Shown: positions 20,320-32,812 of the stretch, piece by piece
Position numbering within the stretch: the first letter of the stretch is position 1
How the letters are laid out: every line of letters starts with the position of its first letter
Position numbers and translations under genes: made by a program
Notes under the pieces: model-generated
Seen by the model: the letters and a program-made list of their open reading frames with translations, nothing else
Told to the model about the DNA's origin: nothing
Databases searched by the model: none
DNA from: Sciurus carolinensis
Lineage: Eukaryota > Chordata > Mammalia > Rodentia > Sciuridae
Direction of reading: 5' to 3'
DNA: 64,000 nt
Assembly (NCBI RefSeq): GCF_902686445.1
Contig: NC_062232.1
Coordinates: 93,048,932-93,112,931 of the forward strand

Positions 20320-22675
20320 ATTTGGGGACCTTTGAAGTTCCATTTGAATTTGGGAATCACTTTTTCCATTTCTGAAACAAAATGTCATTGAGATTTTGAT
20401 AGGGATTGCATTGAATCTGTAGATTTCGTTGGAAAGTATTCACATCTTAACAATATTAAGTTTTGTAATCTATGAATACACAATGTCTTTCTCTTTATTA
20501 AGGTTTTCTTTCATTTCTTTTAGCAATGTTTTTCAGCTCTCAGCCTACATCTTTCATGTCTTTGGTGAAATTTATTCTTAGATATTTGAATTGTTTGGAT
20601 GCTATGGAAAACTGAATTATTTTTGTAATTTCCTTTTTGGATTCTTCATGGCTGGTATATAGAAACACAACCAATTTTTTTGTGTTGATTTTATATCCTG
20701 AAATTTCTGGATTTATTAGCTTTTTGTATTAATTGAGATGATGATGTGGTTTTTCTTCTTCCTTCTCTTAATATGATGTTTTACATTGATGGATTTTTCT
20801 TATGCTGAACCACATTTGCTTTCCTGGGGGCAAATACTACTGGTCATGGTATATAAACTTTTTAATATGAAGTTGGTTTCAGTTTGCTAGTATTTTGTTG
20901 AGGATTTTTGCATCTATATCCATAAGATATATTGGTATATAGTTTTCTTTTATAAATGTCTGTATACGGCTTTGGTATCAGGGTAATGCTAACTTCATAC
21001 AATGAGTGAACACATGTTCTCTCTTCTTTACTTTTGGAGCAATTTGAGAAAAGATGATTTTAATTACTCTTTAAACGTTTGGTAGAATTCACCAGCTAAG
21101 CCATCAGGGTTTGAAATTTTCTTTGTTGAAAAGTTTTTCAAGTTTCTTTTTCAAGTTTCTTTCATGTATGGTTTAAATCTCTTTACTGCTCAGAATTTTA
21201 ATTTCTTTTTAAATCAGTTTCATTAATTTGTATGTATATAGTAATTTGTTCATTTTGTCTAGGTCACTTAATGTGTTGCCATATAAATGTCCATAGCATT
21301 CTCTTATAATCTTTGGTATTTTCTGTAAGGTTGATGGCAATGATTCCACTTTCATTTCCAATTTGAGTTATTTGCACCTTCTTTCATTTTTTTTCTTTGT
21401 CTGTCTAAAGGTTTGACAATATTGTTGATGTTACCAAATAACTTTTAATTCCATTGGCTCTATTATTTTTGTTCTCAGTTTTATCTCTAAACATTATTAT
21501 TTCTTCTGCTAGCTTTGAGTTTACTATGCTCTTTTTCTAGTTTTTCAAGATGTACAGTTATACTATTGACTTGAAATTTTCCTTCTTCTTTTTCTTAATG
21601 GGGGATCTTTTAGCTACAAAATTTCCTATTAAAAATGGATTTCCTCAGGAGCAGTTTCTACCCGCCTACAGATGAATTGGCTATACTTTCCTGTTGCTTT
21701 GTATGCCTTATGTGAATTTTCATTGAAATATGTACATTTGAATATTATAATGTGGTAAATCTGGATATCAGATTTTCCCTCTTCTCTGAGGTTAGCTGTT
21801 TTTGACTGTGGAGGGCTGTAATTGTCTTTTTAAAATTAATTTTTTAAACTATTTTAGCAAGTATTGTATTCCTTGTCATGTGTGGTCAGTGAAATCTCTG
21901 TTCCTTTAGCTTGTGTTCAGCTAGTGTCTTGACAGAGATTTCCTTAAAAAAACTTCTCTCTCTTTCTCTCTCTCATTCTGGCTGGGACACTTAGCCAGGC
22001 TATTAATAACTCTGCCTTAGTCTTCACTTCCTGCCTGTATGAACATGGAGATCAGTCAGAGGTGAAAACTTGGGATCTTCCTAAGTATCTTCTGAACATG
22101 TTTCATGCTCTGGGTATGCCATGGCTGTCTAAATTCCTCAGTACACATGGGTGATTTTGAATGTTTTACTTTGCTAAATAAATTATTTCCTCAGATTCTC
22201 CTTCTAGGCTTTAGATGATTTACTGTTTCTCAACCATCATATTTTGCTTTAGGTGGGTATGGACTTTTCATTTGCCTTATAATGTTTTTGAGCCATGTCT
22301 ACCATTTTTACACCCTGAATGATTTATGAGTTAGTTGAAATGGAGACCTGAACCTTGCATTAATCTGTCAGGAATAATTCTTTGGTAAGGTTTGCTCTGC
22401 TTCCTCTGAAACTAGTAACCAGGGTCCAATAAAAGGAACATGGATTTTGACCTTCAAGATCACTGCCAAACTGGGGACAAGATGAGGTAAAAGCAGAAGT
22501 CCCATGTAGAAGTTGCCTTTTTCTTGATTCAGCATTTGCTTGTTTTCTATTAATCTTCAACAATTTTCCATAGTTATGATAAAGTTGTTTCTGAACATTT
22601 CTACTTATTTTTCGATGTTTCTGTGGAGGTGTGGGAGTTTGAAGCTGCTTATTCTGCCATTTTGCTGATATCATT

Positions 22676-25600
22676 CTCATGATCAAAGTTTAATCTCGGT
22701 CATTGAATCCAGGGCTTGTTCCAGAAGACTTGGCTTAAGAAAGCTATCATTTCCGCCTACTACAGACCTTCTCTACACAGAGACAATTAAAAAAGAACCC
22801 TGGCTTCCATATATCTTTCCCACATAGAAATCCTTGTTTAGACTTAGGCCTAGAGGATACCCAGGGGCATTTGAGTTTTAATGAGTGGTGGAAATGATTC
22901 TACTAATGATTAAGGCAATGGGAAGGGAAATTAAGCAATGTTGCAAAGTCTAGTGACCAAAGTATAATCTTCCCTCGAAATGTGGCCACACAAATGACTT
23001 TTTACATTTGTGTTTGCTCTCTTCTTGAGATGTTCTTTCTTTTCCCTTCTTTCTCAAGTATAAACATTCTTTCTTCATGGAAGATATACTTTCTTGCTAA
23101 GTGTAGCTCTGAAATACTATTACATTCCCACCATCCTAAGTAATTCCCCTGATAATTCAGGTTAACTTGATGAATCTTCTCTTCATTCATACTTATCACT
23201 TTCACAGCTCATTTATCCTATCTAGAATTTACTACTTAACACTAAAGGCCAGATCCATCTAAACGTTACTCCTACTGCTTCTCTAAATCCCCTACTCACC
23301 ACTGCCACCAAAGAGTAGCTAAAAAGAATTCATCAGATTTGCTCTATCTCACTTATGCTAGCTACTTGCTCTGGAATCTGACTATTTTATTTCCTGGGAA
23401 TTTCATACCAATTTTATTTTGCCATCTTGACCTTATCATTTTCCTCTCAAATTCTTTCTTGCATCATTGCCCTCCCTTAGAGGTAGTTTTCAGTCCTTCC
23501 AGTAGCTCTTAGAACTAAGCCACGCAATTTCCTCTTCATCTCAATTCTCTGCTCTGGATCCATTATCCTTACCCTTTTCAAAATCTCTGAACTGTATCTT
23601 AAAAACATAGGTAGCTTCTGTTTCTTTTGCATTTTCAGAAAATGTAGGTTATGTACCGTCAGAGTAATTGTCAAAGCTGCAGTTGTTGCAGGTGTAATGG
23701 AAACTAAGTGCTGAGTATACAAATGGGAAATCACACTAATTGTGTTATCATTTAATTGGGCCAACATTCTACTCCAAAGATGCATTGTGGGTAACTTTCC
23801 CTCACTTTAGGGGTGTCTAAATTCGTACTAGTTTCTTATTGGAAATTTACCATTAATATAAGAATGGGAACACTATACAACGTCCTAGAAGTATACAAAA
23901 TAGTGAAAAATAAAGACTCTTCTTTCTTCTGAGAGTTGAAAAACTTGGTAAACCCATGTACATGTATTTTTCCATTGTAAAAGGGAATATCAGATGCAAA
24001 ATCATCATCTTCTTCTACCAGGGGGTGACCAGAGCTGTAAAGGATGAGGTCAGAATGATGTGGAGTGAAACCTCAGCAACAGATGGAGCTCTGAAAAAGG
24101 AATCTTTCTGAGTAGCAGAATTTTCTGGAGTTTAAATTTACTTCTTTGCATTTCAATGATTTTTAATTTAACCACTTTGGTTAGAACGTTTTCTAACATG
24201 TATTGCACACTTCCTTGCCTCCTTAGGCAGAATATATGGAATATAATTTCATCTTCTCTTGATGACTCAGGGTCCATGCTATGATTTTAAGCTTCTCAGC
24301 ATGCTGTATCCAGTGATGCCCTCGGGGCCTATTATAGCTATAAGAATGTTTGCTCCAACACTAAATGTTCCCAGACTGCAGAGTTATTTTGTCAGCTTTT
24401 TCTTAGTTGTCTCTCTCTCTCGCCCCTTGCTGTAAGTGTTCTGTTGTCTTTGTTGTAACAACCACTGTTTAGTTTTTAACATAATGTTTCTAATCTCTTG
24501 TAAGAACAGAAATAAAACTTGCAAACTTGGTGAGAATGATGTGTAAAATGAAAGTGTACAGATTCTGAGTCAAGTCCTATAGGACTTTACCTTGAAGGAA
24601 GCAGATGAGTTAAAAATGCATGGGTTTGGTGCTCAGATGCCCTTTTTGCTTAGCTTGTGATTATTACCTATATTATAGGTAAGCAATATCGCTGTTTATG
24701 TAAAGTGAGGTTGGGAAAGGTAAAGGGTCATTCTTTACAGTGACATTTAAATTACTCTAAAGCCAGGTAACTGACTAGGTGCTTCATGTTACCATCCACT
24801 ATTCTAAGATGATACTAATTATTTTACCTCTTTCAGAGAAATATATTAAAACCATAGCTGAGGGCTATAGTATAAGCATGCCAGTAGACTGGACCCCTTT
24901 CCTGCAATCCCAGTTTCTGATCTGAGGAGCACCTTGTGCCCAATGCATGGGACTCAAGTATTTTACCAACAGGTCTTGCATATGGTGGTGATAAGGTAGA
25001 CAACAAGAGGTAGGGTACAGCCCTCTTGTTCATTATTGCTTTTCACATGCTTAGAGAAATATCTTGTTTGGTTCCATCTCTAGGTTTGAATATAGCAACA
25101 GATGATTTCCAACTCAGCAGATGTTCTTTAGGAGCTTGAGTAAAGAATGCTCCTTTGATTATTGTCATAAGGAATAACTGACAGGAATTATCCCTCATGT
25201 TTGTAGTGGAAAAGACATGTGCAGATACTTTTGACAAAGCTAAGGGTCTTGTTCAGTGATTTTATCTATCCTGAAGCTGCAGGGAACCTCTGTTACTGTC
25301 ATGCAGAGCCTAAAATCAACTGGAAAAAACAGGGACAATGAAAATAGCAAGTCTGTGTTGAATCAGATTCAGTGAGAGGCATTCAGATGTCAACAATTCA
25401 TATGTCTGCCACTTAATTCAATCAGTGGTTTATTTAATTCCAACCTCTGGGCCCAGGTCATTTTTGTGAAAAATAAAAATAGCCCAATATGACGTTGGCA
25501 TTCACCTGAGTACTGAGAATCTTTGAGGGAAGGCATGCACAGGCAAGTTTTTCAGTTCTATCAGCTCCTTTGCTGCTACTTTAATTACTAAATTTCATGG

Positions 25601-26037
25601 GGGACCAGATGGCCACTAATTAAGGAGACTCTCCAAATATGAGACCTCAATAGACAGAATCTTCTTGTACTCTACATCTAATAGGTGTTTAATCTAACTA
25701 GCATTTCAGTTATGGTACCCAGGGTTATGGGGTACCTGCCTTTTGGGTGGGAGATACAGAACATAAAGATACAGAACATAGAGAAAGTTTTGAAATGATG
25801 GTGCTTCACATAAATTCTTATTACCTAGTAGTTATCAATCAGGAAACCATCAGCACCTAGCTCTTCTGTAGGTCTTCCAAACTAATGAGAATTGATGTGT
25901 ACACACATGACCCTGAGGCCCTTTAGGTCTCTAATTTTCCATTGAGTCATCAAAGGAAACTTAAATTGTGTTTGATGTAACAATCATCCTAAGGGTCACT
26001 TTTAAAAATTCAGTTCCAGTTAATCAGAACCTCTCTA
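22676..26037. other. Largely unique sequence
   Basis: About 3.4 kb with no SINE, LINE, LTR or DNA transposon that I recognise. Several ORFs of 64-102 codons (for example 23477-23785 and 24050-24277, minus) have no known domain and no start or splice context. A short CT run lies at 24411-24422. It could be ancient decayed repeats or non-coding sequence under constraint; this cannot be told by eye. Confidence 0.4.
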
Positions 26038-26190
26038 TTAGCTAGACTCTTTTTAAAACATGTTTTAAACTTAATTTTATTTATTTATTTATTTATTTAT
26101 TGTGGTGCTGAGGATTGGACCCAGTGACTCACACATGCTAGGCAAGTGCCCTACCACTGAGCCACAACCCCATCCCTTAGCCAGAATCTT
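26038..26190 (-). repeat. ID SINE with TTTA-expanded tail and TSDs
   Basis: On the minus strand it starts GGGATGGGGTTGTGGCTCAG near 26176 and ends in an A-rich tail that has become a (TTTA)n array on the + strand at 26078-26100. Flanks 26038-26051 (TTAGCTAGACTCTT) and 26177-26190 (TTAGCCAGAATCTT) match at 12 of 14 positions. Confidence 0.9.
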
Positions 26191-26464
26191 GATGAACTAG
26201 ACCAATCCATTTATAGACTTTGATAGGTAATTCAGTGTTCATTAGGTATAGGAATAGTTAAAATAACACACTTAAAGAAAAAATTTATAAATATGCATGT
26301 CACACATGGAGAAGATTAATTATACATGTCAGCTAGAGTGTGACCCTTCCCTGGCTGGTTCAGGCAGACTTTTGGGAGATAAACTGATATGCAATGAGGA
26401 GAGTAATATAGAATTACTGGTATGTACATGGCTGGAAAAAGCTGTGATATATACTCTGGTAAAA

Positions 26465-26605
26465 GAACAAAAAATCCAGGTAGTCAGGAGACTTGGGCTC
26501 TCAATCTGGTTCATCTATTATTTACCTACATGATCTACAGCTCAGTTTCCTTACTGCAAAAATAGATCTATGCTTACCTGTCTAACAAGTTTGTGAGATA
26601 ATCTT
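26465..26605 (+). repeat. MIR fragment
   Basis: CAGGAGACTTGGGCTCTCAA, then GCTCAGTTTCCTTACTGC and TTTGTGAGATAATC follow MIR in sense order. Confidence 0.65.
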
Positions 26606-27219
26606 GTATGGGCTCCCCTAAAAATAAGACCTTGAGACAAGGATTTAAGTTTAAGCAATTTGAGTGTTGAAGAAAATACTGGTAGAAGAATGGGGTAGTG
26701 AAAAATAAGAGAGGGAAGTAAGCAGGAATTAAAGGGAACATTACCAAACTAGCTACCACAAAGAGTGGAGCTTAATCCTTCAGAGGACAGTGTGGGAGGC
26801 AGTGTAAGTTATCTGATTCAGAGTTACCTCACCTGAGAGGTGAGTGTACCCTGACTCCTACCAGTTTTTGGTTGAGAACTGCTTAGTTTTTGGTTGAGGG
26901 TCATTAACTAATTCCTCAGCATTTCAAAAATTCCACATGGTTTGGCAAAGCAAGCTCTGGTATCCAGAATCTTCAGTAAAAGAAATGGAGGTGCTGGCAG
27001 TAGGAGTTTGGGGCAGCATGCACTAAGGTTGTAAGGGGGAAGAAGGATAAGTATGGCCACATCTGCTACATTTGGCACAATGGTATGAGTGAATATATTT
27101 TATATAAATAAAAGTTCTTAATAATTACAAGCATTATAATTATAGTTATCTGCTAATAACTATCAGACTGATAACAGAACCATTTGGCTGGAAAGAAACT
27201 GAAATTATAATCATAACAT
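26606..27219. other. Unassigned, possibly an ancient LTR
   Basis: The CCTTGAGACAAGGATTTAAG start, regular composition and lack of coding signal suggest an old interspersed repeat, but I cannot place the family. GTTTTTGGTTGAG occurs twice at about 26866 and 26887. Confidence 0.3.
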
Positions 27220-27440
27220 CTATTGAACACATTGTGTGTCAGATAATGTATTATGTGTTTTACATACATTACCTTATTTAATTCTCTTTGTGAGCTAAAT
27301 ATTGGTATTTTCTCCATTTTATAGAGAAGAAGACTTACTCTCAGAGAGCTGAAATAACTCGCTTAAGGTCTCACAGCTAATAATTGGAAGACTTAAGATT
27401 TGAACCCTGGCAGTCAAACTCTCTAGTTCATACCCTTAAA
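27220..27440 (-). repeat. MIR SINE
   Basis: Antisense MIR order: GTGTTTTACATACATTACC, CTCCATTTTATAGAGAAGAA, TTAAGGTCTCACAGCTAATA, GATTTGAACCCTGGCAGTC. Confidence 0.88.
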
Positions 27441-27448
27441 ACCATTAT

Positions 27449-28074
27449 CTAGTAATTCCCTGTTATCTTCAGGGCCTACATCCCAAGACCCCCAGTGATA
27501 TCTGAAACCATGTATAGTACTGAATATTATATATGTATTATGTTTTCTCTATACATACATACCTGTGATAAAGTTTAATTTATAAACCAGGTACAGTAAG
27601 AGATAAACAATAACAATACCAAAATAGAATAATCATAACATTATACTGTTAAAAAAGTTATGTGAACATAGTATCTCACCATATTTTATAGTACTTTCGT
27701 CTATACTCTTGAAGCACTTTATGGCTTCTTTTTGGCATCTCCAAATTGCCAATATTATTACGCTTTCACTTTGGGGTCATTATTAAGTAAAATAAGGAAT
27801 ACTTGAACACAAGCACAATGGTAATAAGACAGTAGATCTGATAACTTAGTTACTAAGAGATTAAGAGTTAGATAGTATATATAGTGTGGATACACTGGAT
27901 AAATTGATGATTCAAATCAGGTGGGACAAAGTGAGATGGTGCACAATTTCATCTTGCTACAATGTAAAACTTATGAATTGCTTATTTCTGGAATTTTCCT
28001 TTTAACATTTTTGGACTGCAGTTGACCATGGGTAACTGAAATCTCAGAAAGTAAAACCTTGGATAAGGATATTG
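27449..28074 (+). mobile_element. MER2-like Tigger DNA transposon
   Basis: The left end CTAGTAATTCCCTGTTATC and right end CTTGGATAAGGATATTG correspond to the CAGTAGTCCCCCCTTATCC-type inverted termini of MER2/Tigger elements. Internal text CATCCCAAGACCCCCAGTGA and CTATACATACATACCTGTGA also matches. TA follows the right end at 28075-28076. Non-autonomous, with no transposase. A sister copy is at 60403-61052. Confidence 0.85.
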
Positions 28075-29410
28075 TATTCTACTGACAACCTTGCGGGTAA
28101 GAAGATGACATAGTCTTCTTTGTGACCTTGAAGTTTCTGTCTCTTTAAATTTTTCACTTACAACTGACTGACTCAGCTGGTAAAGAGGATTTAAGATATC
28201 TTGCTGAGGTTTTGTTTGCTGATTTCTGGACCAGTGCTTTGAAAATGACAGGAATCTCCGATCTATTTTCTCATGGGTTATATTGCATATAGTTCTGTAG
28301 TGGGAAAGAAATGAACATGTTTTATGAATGTGGCTCCTCTTATTGCTGAAAGGTATTTTATAGCTTGACTCTCTCATTCTCAATGGTCTTAGGTAAGCTG
28401 GTGGATTTGAAAAATAGTTTTTGTTTTATCTGCTACTTTGTGGATAGTAGTATGATTACTCAAATGCAAATCAAATAAACTAAACTTAATTTGCATGTTT
28501 TAATCCACTCAGGAGAAGCAACATGGGGAAACTGGAGTGTTAAGGATTAGAAACTAATTCTCTACGTGCAGCCTATGATGAGGCTGACAGATGCTTGCTG
28601 CAGATATGAGAAGTTCATATCTTATCTGAAAATTGTCTTCTGCAAAGACTTTGGCATAAGCCTTCTGACTGGTACCTACAAAATGACAGTGTTGCAATCA
28701 AGTTTCCTGAACAATGTGATAGCCATTAAATGCAGGATCTGTGGGAAGGGAAGATAAATGGTGCTGAACATTTGGATGAAAAATAGAAGGTGCCACATTG
28801 GACCTGGAGACTCTGATGTTATTGATGTGCTGTTCTCAGTTGTTCCAAAAGTCAAGGATGTTTTTTCTTTAACTCTCATCCTCCACCTGGGCCTGCATCT
28901 TCAGCTGGCTCTTCTGTACATGTATTATCATCCTCCAATTTTCACCATGCCAAACAAAATTCTTTCTCCTTCTCCAACTGTTTTTGGGTTTCTAGTAGTA
29001 CAAATAATTTTCTGCTCCTGGTGCTTGACTTCACTCCTCAAGGTCATGGTCCCTCCCTTTTCATTTCATGGATTAATCATCTTCAGTTCCCTGTACTTAG
29101 CTGTTCTTTTCCCACTAGTCATAACTACAGACCTGCTCTGGGCTAAGCCTTCATTCTTAACTATTAGAGCGCAGTCTCCATAGAAGGGCCGATTAAAAGT
29201 ATTATAAATTGATCATCTTTTCCAAACTCTGCCCTTAGGACAATCCATAATACAATTTATCTATATTTCTCCACCTTAATTTATGCTCCTTCCAGGCAAG
29301 CTTTCATCTGACCTGCAATCCTATCAGGTTGTTTCTTACCTGACTTTGGGAGTTTATTTTCTTTTCTGGAACTATTCTTGCCTCTTGAATATGCTTACAT
29401 AAAATCTATT
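28075..29410. other. Unassigned sequence with two abutting chance ORFs
   Basis: In one + strand frame, 28566-28757 (63 codons) and 28758-29183 (141 codons) are separated only by a TAA. No domain was recognised in the translation, which becomes hydrophobic and pyrimidine-driven in the second half (28860-29160). No splice context, CpG island or poly-A tail suggests a processed pseudogene. The part after 29190 is L2-like at best. Confidence 0.35.
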
Positions 29411-30006
29411 CATCCCTTTGTAAATTAGCACAACCACTGTGGAAATCAGCATGGAAGTTCTTCAAAAGATTAGGGATGGAACCACCACATGATCCAGCTA
29501 TACCACTCCTCAATATGGATCCCAAAGAATTAAAGTCAGCATACTACAGTGATACATGCACGCCCATGTTTATAGCAGAACAATTCACCATAGCCAAACT
29601 GTAGAACCAGCCTAGTTGTCCATCAATGTATGAATGGATAAATAAATGGTATGTATACACAATGGAGTTTTATTTGGTAATAAAGAAAAATGAAATTATG
29701 TCATTTGCAGGAAAATGGATGGAACTAGAGACCATCATGTTAATGAAATAAGTCAAACTCAGAAGATTAAGGGTCATATGTTTTCTCTCATATGTGGAAA
29801 CTAGAGAGGAAAAAAGGGTGATCACATGAAAGGCAAAGGGAGATAAGTAGAGGAAAGGGACCAAAAGGTGGGAGGGAGTGAGGTAGGGGGAAGTGCTAGG
29901 AAGAAATATTGACCAAATTATATTGTTATATTGTATGCATGTACAAATAAGTAACAACAAATCCCACCATTATGTGCAACTATAACTCAACAATAAAAAT
30001 GTGGAA
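29411..30006 (+). mobile_element. 5'-truncated L1 3' end
   Basis: Starts inside ORF2 (AATTAGCACAACCACTGTGG), passes GGAGTTTTATTTGGTAATAA and TGTTAATGAAATAAGTC, then the 3' UTR with TATATTGTTATATTGTATGC and a CAATAAAAATGTGGAAAAA tail. The minus ORF at 29670-29960 is antisense. Imperfect flanking AAAATCTAT repeats (about 29401 and 30006) may be the target duplication. Confidence 0.88.
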
Positions 30007-30531
30007 AAATCTATCCTTTAAGTTCTCTGAGTTAAGCCAAGGACAAGGAGCATAAAATCATGTGTACTACTAGAAACTCTACTATCATTCACTGTACTTC
30101 ATACTATCTGTATTCACTCTCTTGAATATTACTTATGTATATGTTATACTGATAAAGAAATGTTTAGTTTAGGAATCTCATCTCCTCAGTCAGTTGTAAA
30201 TCTTTGGAGGCAGGAACTGTGGCTTACATTTCTCCTGAGTTATCAAAGTCCCAAGCACAGTGCCAAGCTTAATCTCACCTTTAAAGTTCATTGGCAACAT
30301 GGAAATTGTTTACTACAGTGTGCAAGTTTATCTTTGATGCAATAATCGCACATTACTATAAAAAGTACTTAAATATGTGGGTTCTTTGATTTGCTATTTT
30401 GGTGTTCTATCCCTTAGCTTGGAAAAAAGTAGCCCATCTGTGCCAGAAGGCACTTTGTAGATGTTGCAGGTAGTTAAGAATTTGCTAGGGTAATTCACCA
30501 CATCTAAATTTCAAGTTACACTAAGCCAGCA
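30007..30531. other. Unassigned unique sequence
   Basis: No recognised repeat or coding signal. Confidence 0.4.
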
Positions 30532-30765
30532 GCTACTTTTGGAAGTCCCCCCATTTTTAGTACTGGGTACTGAACCACTGTAACCATGGTATGGAACCAT
30601 GGAACTCATTGCACTTTACCATTGCTTTACATCCCTAGCCTTTCTATTTTTTCTCCTTAAGTTGCTGAGGCTGACCTCAAACTTGCAGTTCTCCTTCCTC
30701 AGCCTCGTAGGTCTCTGGGATTACAGGTGTGTGTCACCATGCCAGGCTATCAGGTACTTTTGAAA
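30532..30765 (-). repeat. B1-dID composite SINE with TSDs
   Basis: Minus-strand element 30752-30545: B1-like CCTGTAATCCCAGAGACC, GAGGCTGAGGAAGGAGAACT, GTCAGCCTCAGCAACTTAAG, then an eroded ID-like right half. Flanks GCTACTTTTGGAA (30532-30544) and GGTACTTTTGAAA (30753-30765) agree at 11 of 13. Confidence 0.85.
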
Positions 30766-31694
30766 ATACTTGTTAGGAAGAGGGATGTTGCTATCTTTTG
30801 TAGGAATTAGAATGAAAACTTACTTCTTTCTGATAGCCAAAAAAAAAAAGAAAAAGTATAGGATTCTGCTTTCCGTGATAACACACTGATGTTTGGTAAT
30901 GTCTCAGTTGGGAAGAGCCGGAGAAGATAGAAGTAGGGAATTCAAAACAACAAATGGTCTTATGTACTCTTTTCTCATTTTTAAAATCCTTTCTCTAAAA
31001 GTTTTCAGAGAAACTGGGGAAGGATAAAAACTTTCCACTTGAGAAGAGAGTCCATGATTCTTTTGTTGGTCAATCAAATAGAAATCTTATCGCAATGTAC
31101 TAGTCAGGAAGAAATTTGATTAAAAAATAAAGATTTAGAATGAAGTAGAAAGGAGCATTCTAATTTTATTCTGAAGATGAGATGAAGATTTAGTTAAATT
31201 ATAGCTATCGAGGATTATTTCTAGACAAAAATTTACATACTCTTATTTTCTTGAAATGATTCTATATGCCTGACCTTTAAAAACATCTGAACATATTACT
31301 TAAAATAAGATAGACTAGCAAAGTGTGATATTCTTTATAAAACTGTAAAGTCCTGGACATCCATAATTTTTGTTATAGTCTAAGGTCAGCACACCTAAGA
31401 AGTTTAAATTTGATAATTCAAGTCACTTACCCCAGTAATTTACTGCCACCTGTTGTTCATGTATCTGAATTATATGAAAAGTGCCTAAAGGGTATTTTGA
31501 GTCTTTTGAGGGTTGAACTACATAACTGAACATAAAGTGACATTTGTCATTTATACTAACATCCCAGAGGCTCTGGGTCATAACTTTGTAAGACATTTAT
31601 ATGTGTTATTCTTCAATGAGAAAGAATATTTAGAAGAGACAAACATTATAAAAGAAGAAGGCTTGGATTTTATTTCAGCTTACAGTGGTGGGAA
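30766..31694. other. Unassigned unique sequence
   Basis: An A-run at 30839-30849 is the only simple feature. The ORF at 31513-31698 has no recognised domain. Confidence 0.4.
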
Positions 31695-31800
31695 GTAGCT
31701 TCATGGTAATGTGTTTGTGTAGCATGCATGAGGCCTGGGTTTCATCCCCATAGCCACCACACACACACACACACACACACACATGAAGAGAGAGACAGAG
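31695..31800 (+). repeat. ID SINE with (CA)n and GA-rich tail
   Basis: GTAGCTTCATGGTAATGTGT, AGCATGCATGAGGCCTGGG and TTTCATCCCCATAGCCACC retain the ID body. Its 3' end passes directly into CA repeats (about 31758-31782) and then a GAGAGACAGA tract. Confidence 0.75.
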
Positions 31801-31827
31801 AGAGACAGAAAACAACTTGGAAAAATC

Positions 31828-31940
31828 AATTTCCCAGACCTCAGTTTTTTACCTATAAAATAGATAATTGCCTTTCCATATAGAGGTGTGAGAATGTGAT
31901 CTAGAGACTATTTTGTGAAGGAGCTTTGTAAAATCGTACA
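31828..31940 (+). repeat. MIR fragment
   Basis: CAGACCTCAGTTTTTTACCT followed by ATAAAATAGATAATTGCC resembles the MIR core. Confidence 0.5.
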
Positions 31941-32334
31941 TAACATATGCCTACTCAGTGTTGCCAATGTGAAATGCTGAATAGCAGGTGAAACAGGATG
32001 CTGTCATGAACTCAATGAATATTAAAAGACTGCAGTTTCCTTTCTTCTCATACTATATTAAGTCTCCTTTCATTTCTCTTGTGCTATTCTAATATCCTGG
32101 AATATTCTGTGTGGCTTTTCACCCCTAATTCCCTTGGTGTGAGAAGTTTCCAGAACCTTCCCTAGCCTAGAAAGTCCACCTTTTAATGCCTCATGATTTT
32201 ACTAACTTCATAGTGCCTGCATCTTTTGGAGGAGGAAGAAATAGGTCTCTATCCTTTTGAGCTATGATTGATTCAAAAGAATATTCAGGAACCCTGGATT
32301 CCTGCTCCATCTTCTACAACCTGTCAGTATGCAA

Positions 32335-32425
32335 TCACTTATAAGTGATTTAACTTTTTTTTCTGATACTCTTTCCTCATCTATAAAGTGAACATAATAA
32401 TCTTTGCTTTATCTGATTTAAAAAG
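32335..32425 (+). repeat. MIR fragment
   Basis: Contains a CTTTCCTCATCTATAAAGTG core with the following A-rich segment. Confidence 0.5.
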
Positions 32426-32459
32426 GAGGTATGTTAAGTTGATGATAGCCCTAACCAAA

Positions 32460-32812
32460 TGTCTATGTTCCTGGAATCTGTGAATATTAGCTTATATGGC
32501 AAAATAAGAGGTGATGTTTGTTTTTTAGGTGTATTGAAATGGGGAGATCATCCTACATTATTGAGTATATCATCAATGGAATCATACGTATACTTGTGAG
32601 AGGGAAACAGAAGGAGATTTAATAACATGGAAGAGAAACAGGTAATGTGACTATGGAGGCAGAGATTGGAGTGATGTGGCTATAAGGGACACTTTGATTC
32701 TGGTTCAGTGATACTCATCTGGCCTTCAGAACTGTCAGAGAATAAATTTCTGTTGTTTTAAGCTGCTAAATGTGTAGTGATTTGTTACAGTAGCCACAGG
32801 AACTAATTTGGG
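32460..32812 (+). mobile_element. MLT1-type MaLR LTR
   Basis: GGAGGCAGAGATTGGAGTGA, CAGAACTGTCAGAGAATAAA (with the polyadenylation signal) and TTTCTGTTGTTTTAAGCTGC match MLT1 3' regions, ending near GCCACAGGAACTAATTTGG. Ancient solo LTR with an indistinct 5' end. Confidence 0.75.

Larger units (their letters stand above)
18345..22675 (-). mobile_element. Ancient L1 (L1M type), internally deleted
   Basis: Minus strand. The 3' UTR (18345-18700: TTAACCATTTTAAAACAATC, CAACCATCACC, CCATGTTGTACC) is followed by ORF2 sequence to about 21640, including antisense of the catalytic region (TTTGATAGGGATTGCATTGA near 20396). From about 21650 to 22675 it matches an L1M 5' leader: on the minus strand it starts near 22675 with AAAATGGCAGAATAAGCAGC and later reads CAGTCAAAAACAGC and CACATTATAATATTCAAATG. 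ORF1 and the endonuclease part are missing between the two. It is split by a Tigger (18727-19083) and an ID SINE (20203-20303). Heavily mutated; no usable ORF. Confidence 0.8.

Noticed and set aside
22360..22686. 108-codon minus-strand ORF as a novel gene
   Set aside because: It coincides with the leader of the ancient L1 (near its AAAATGGCAGAATAAGCAGC start) and has no domain.
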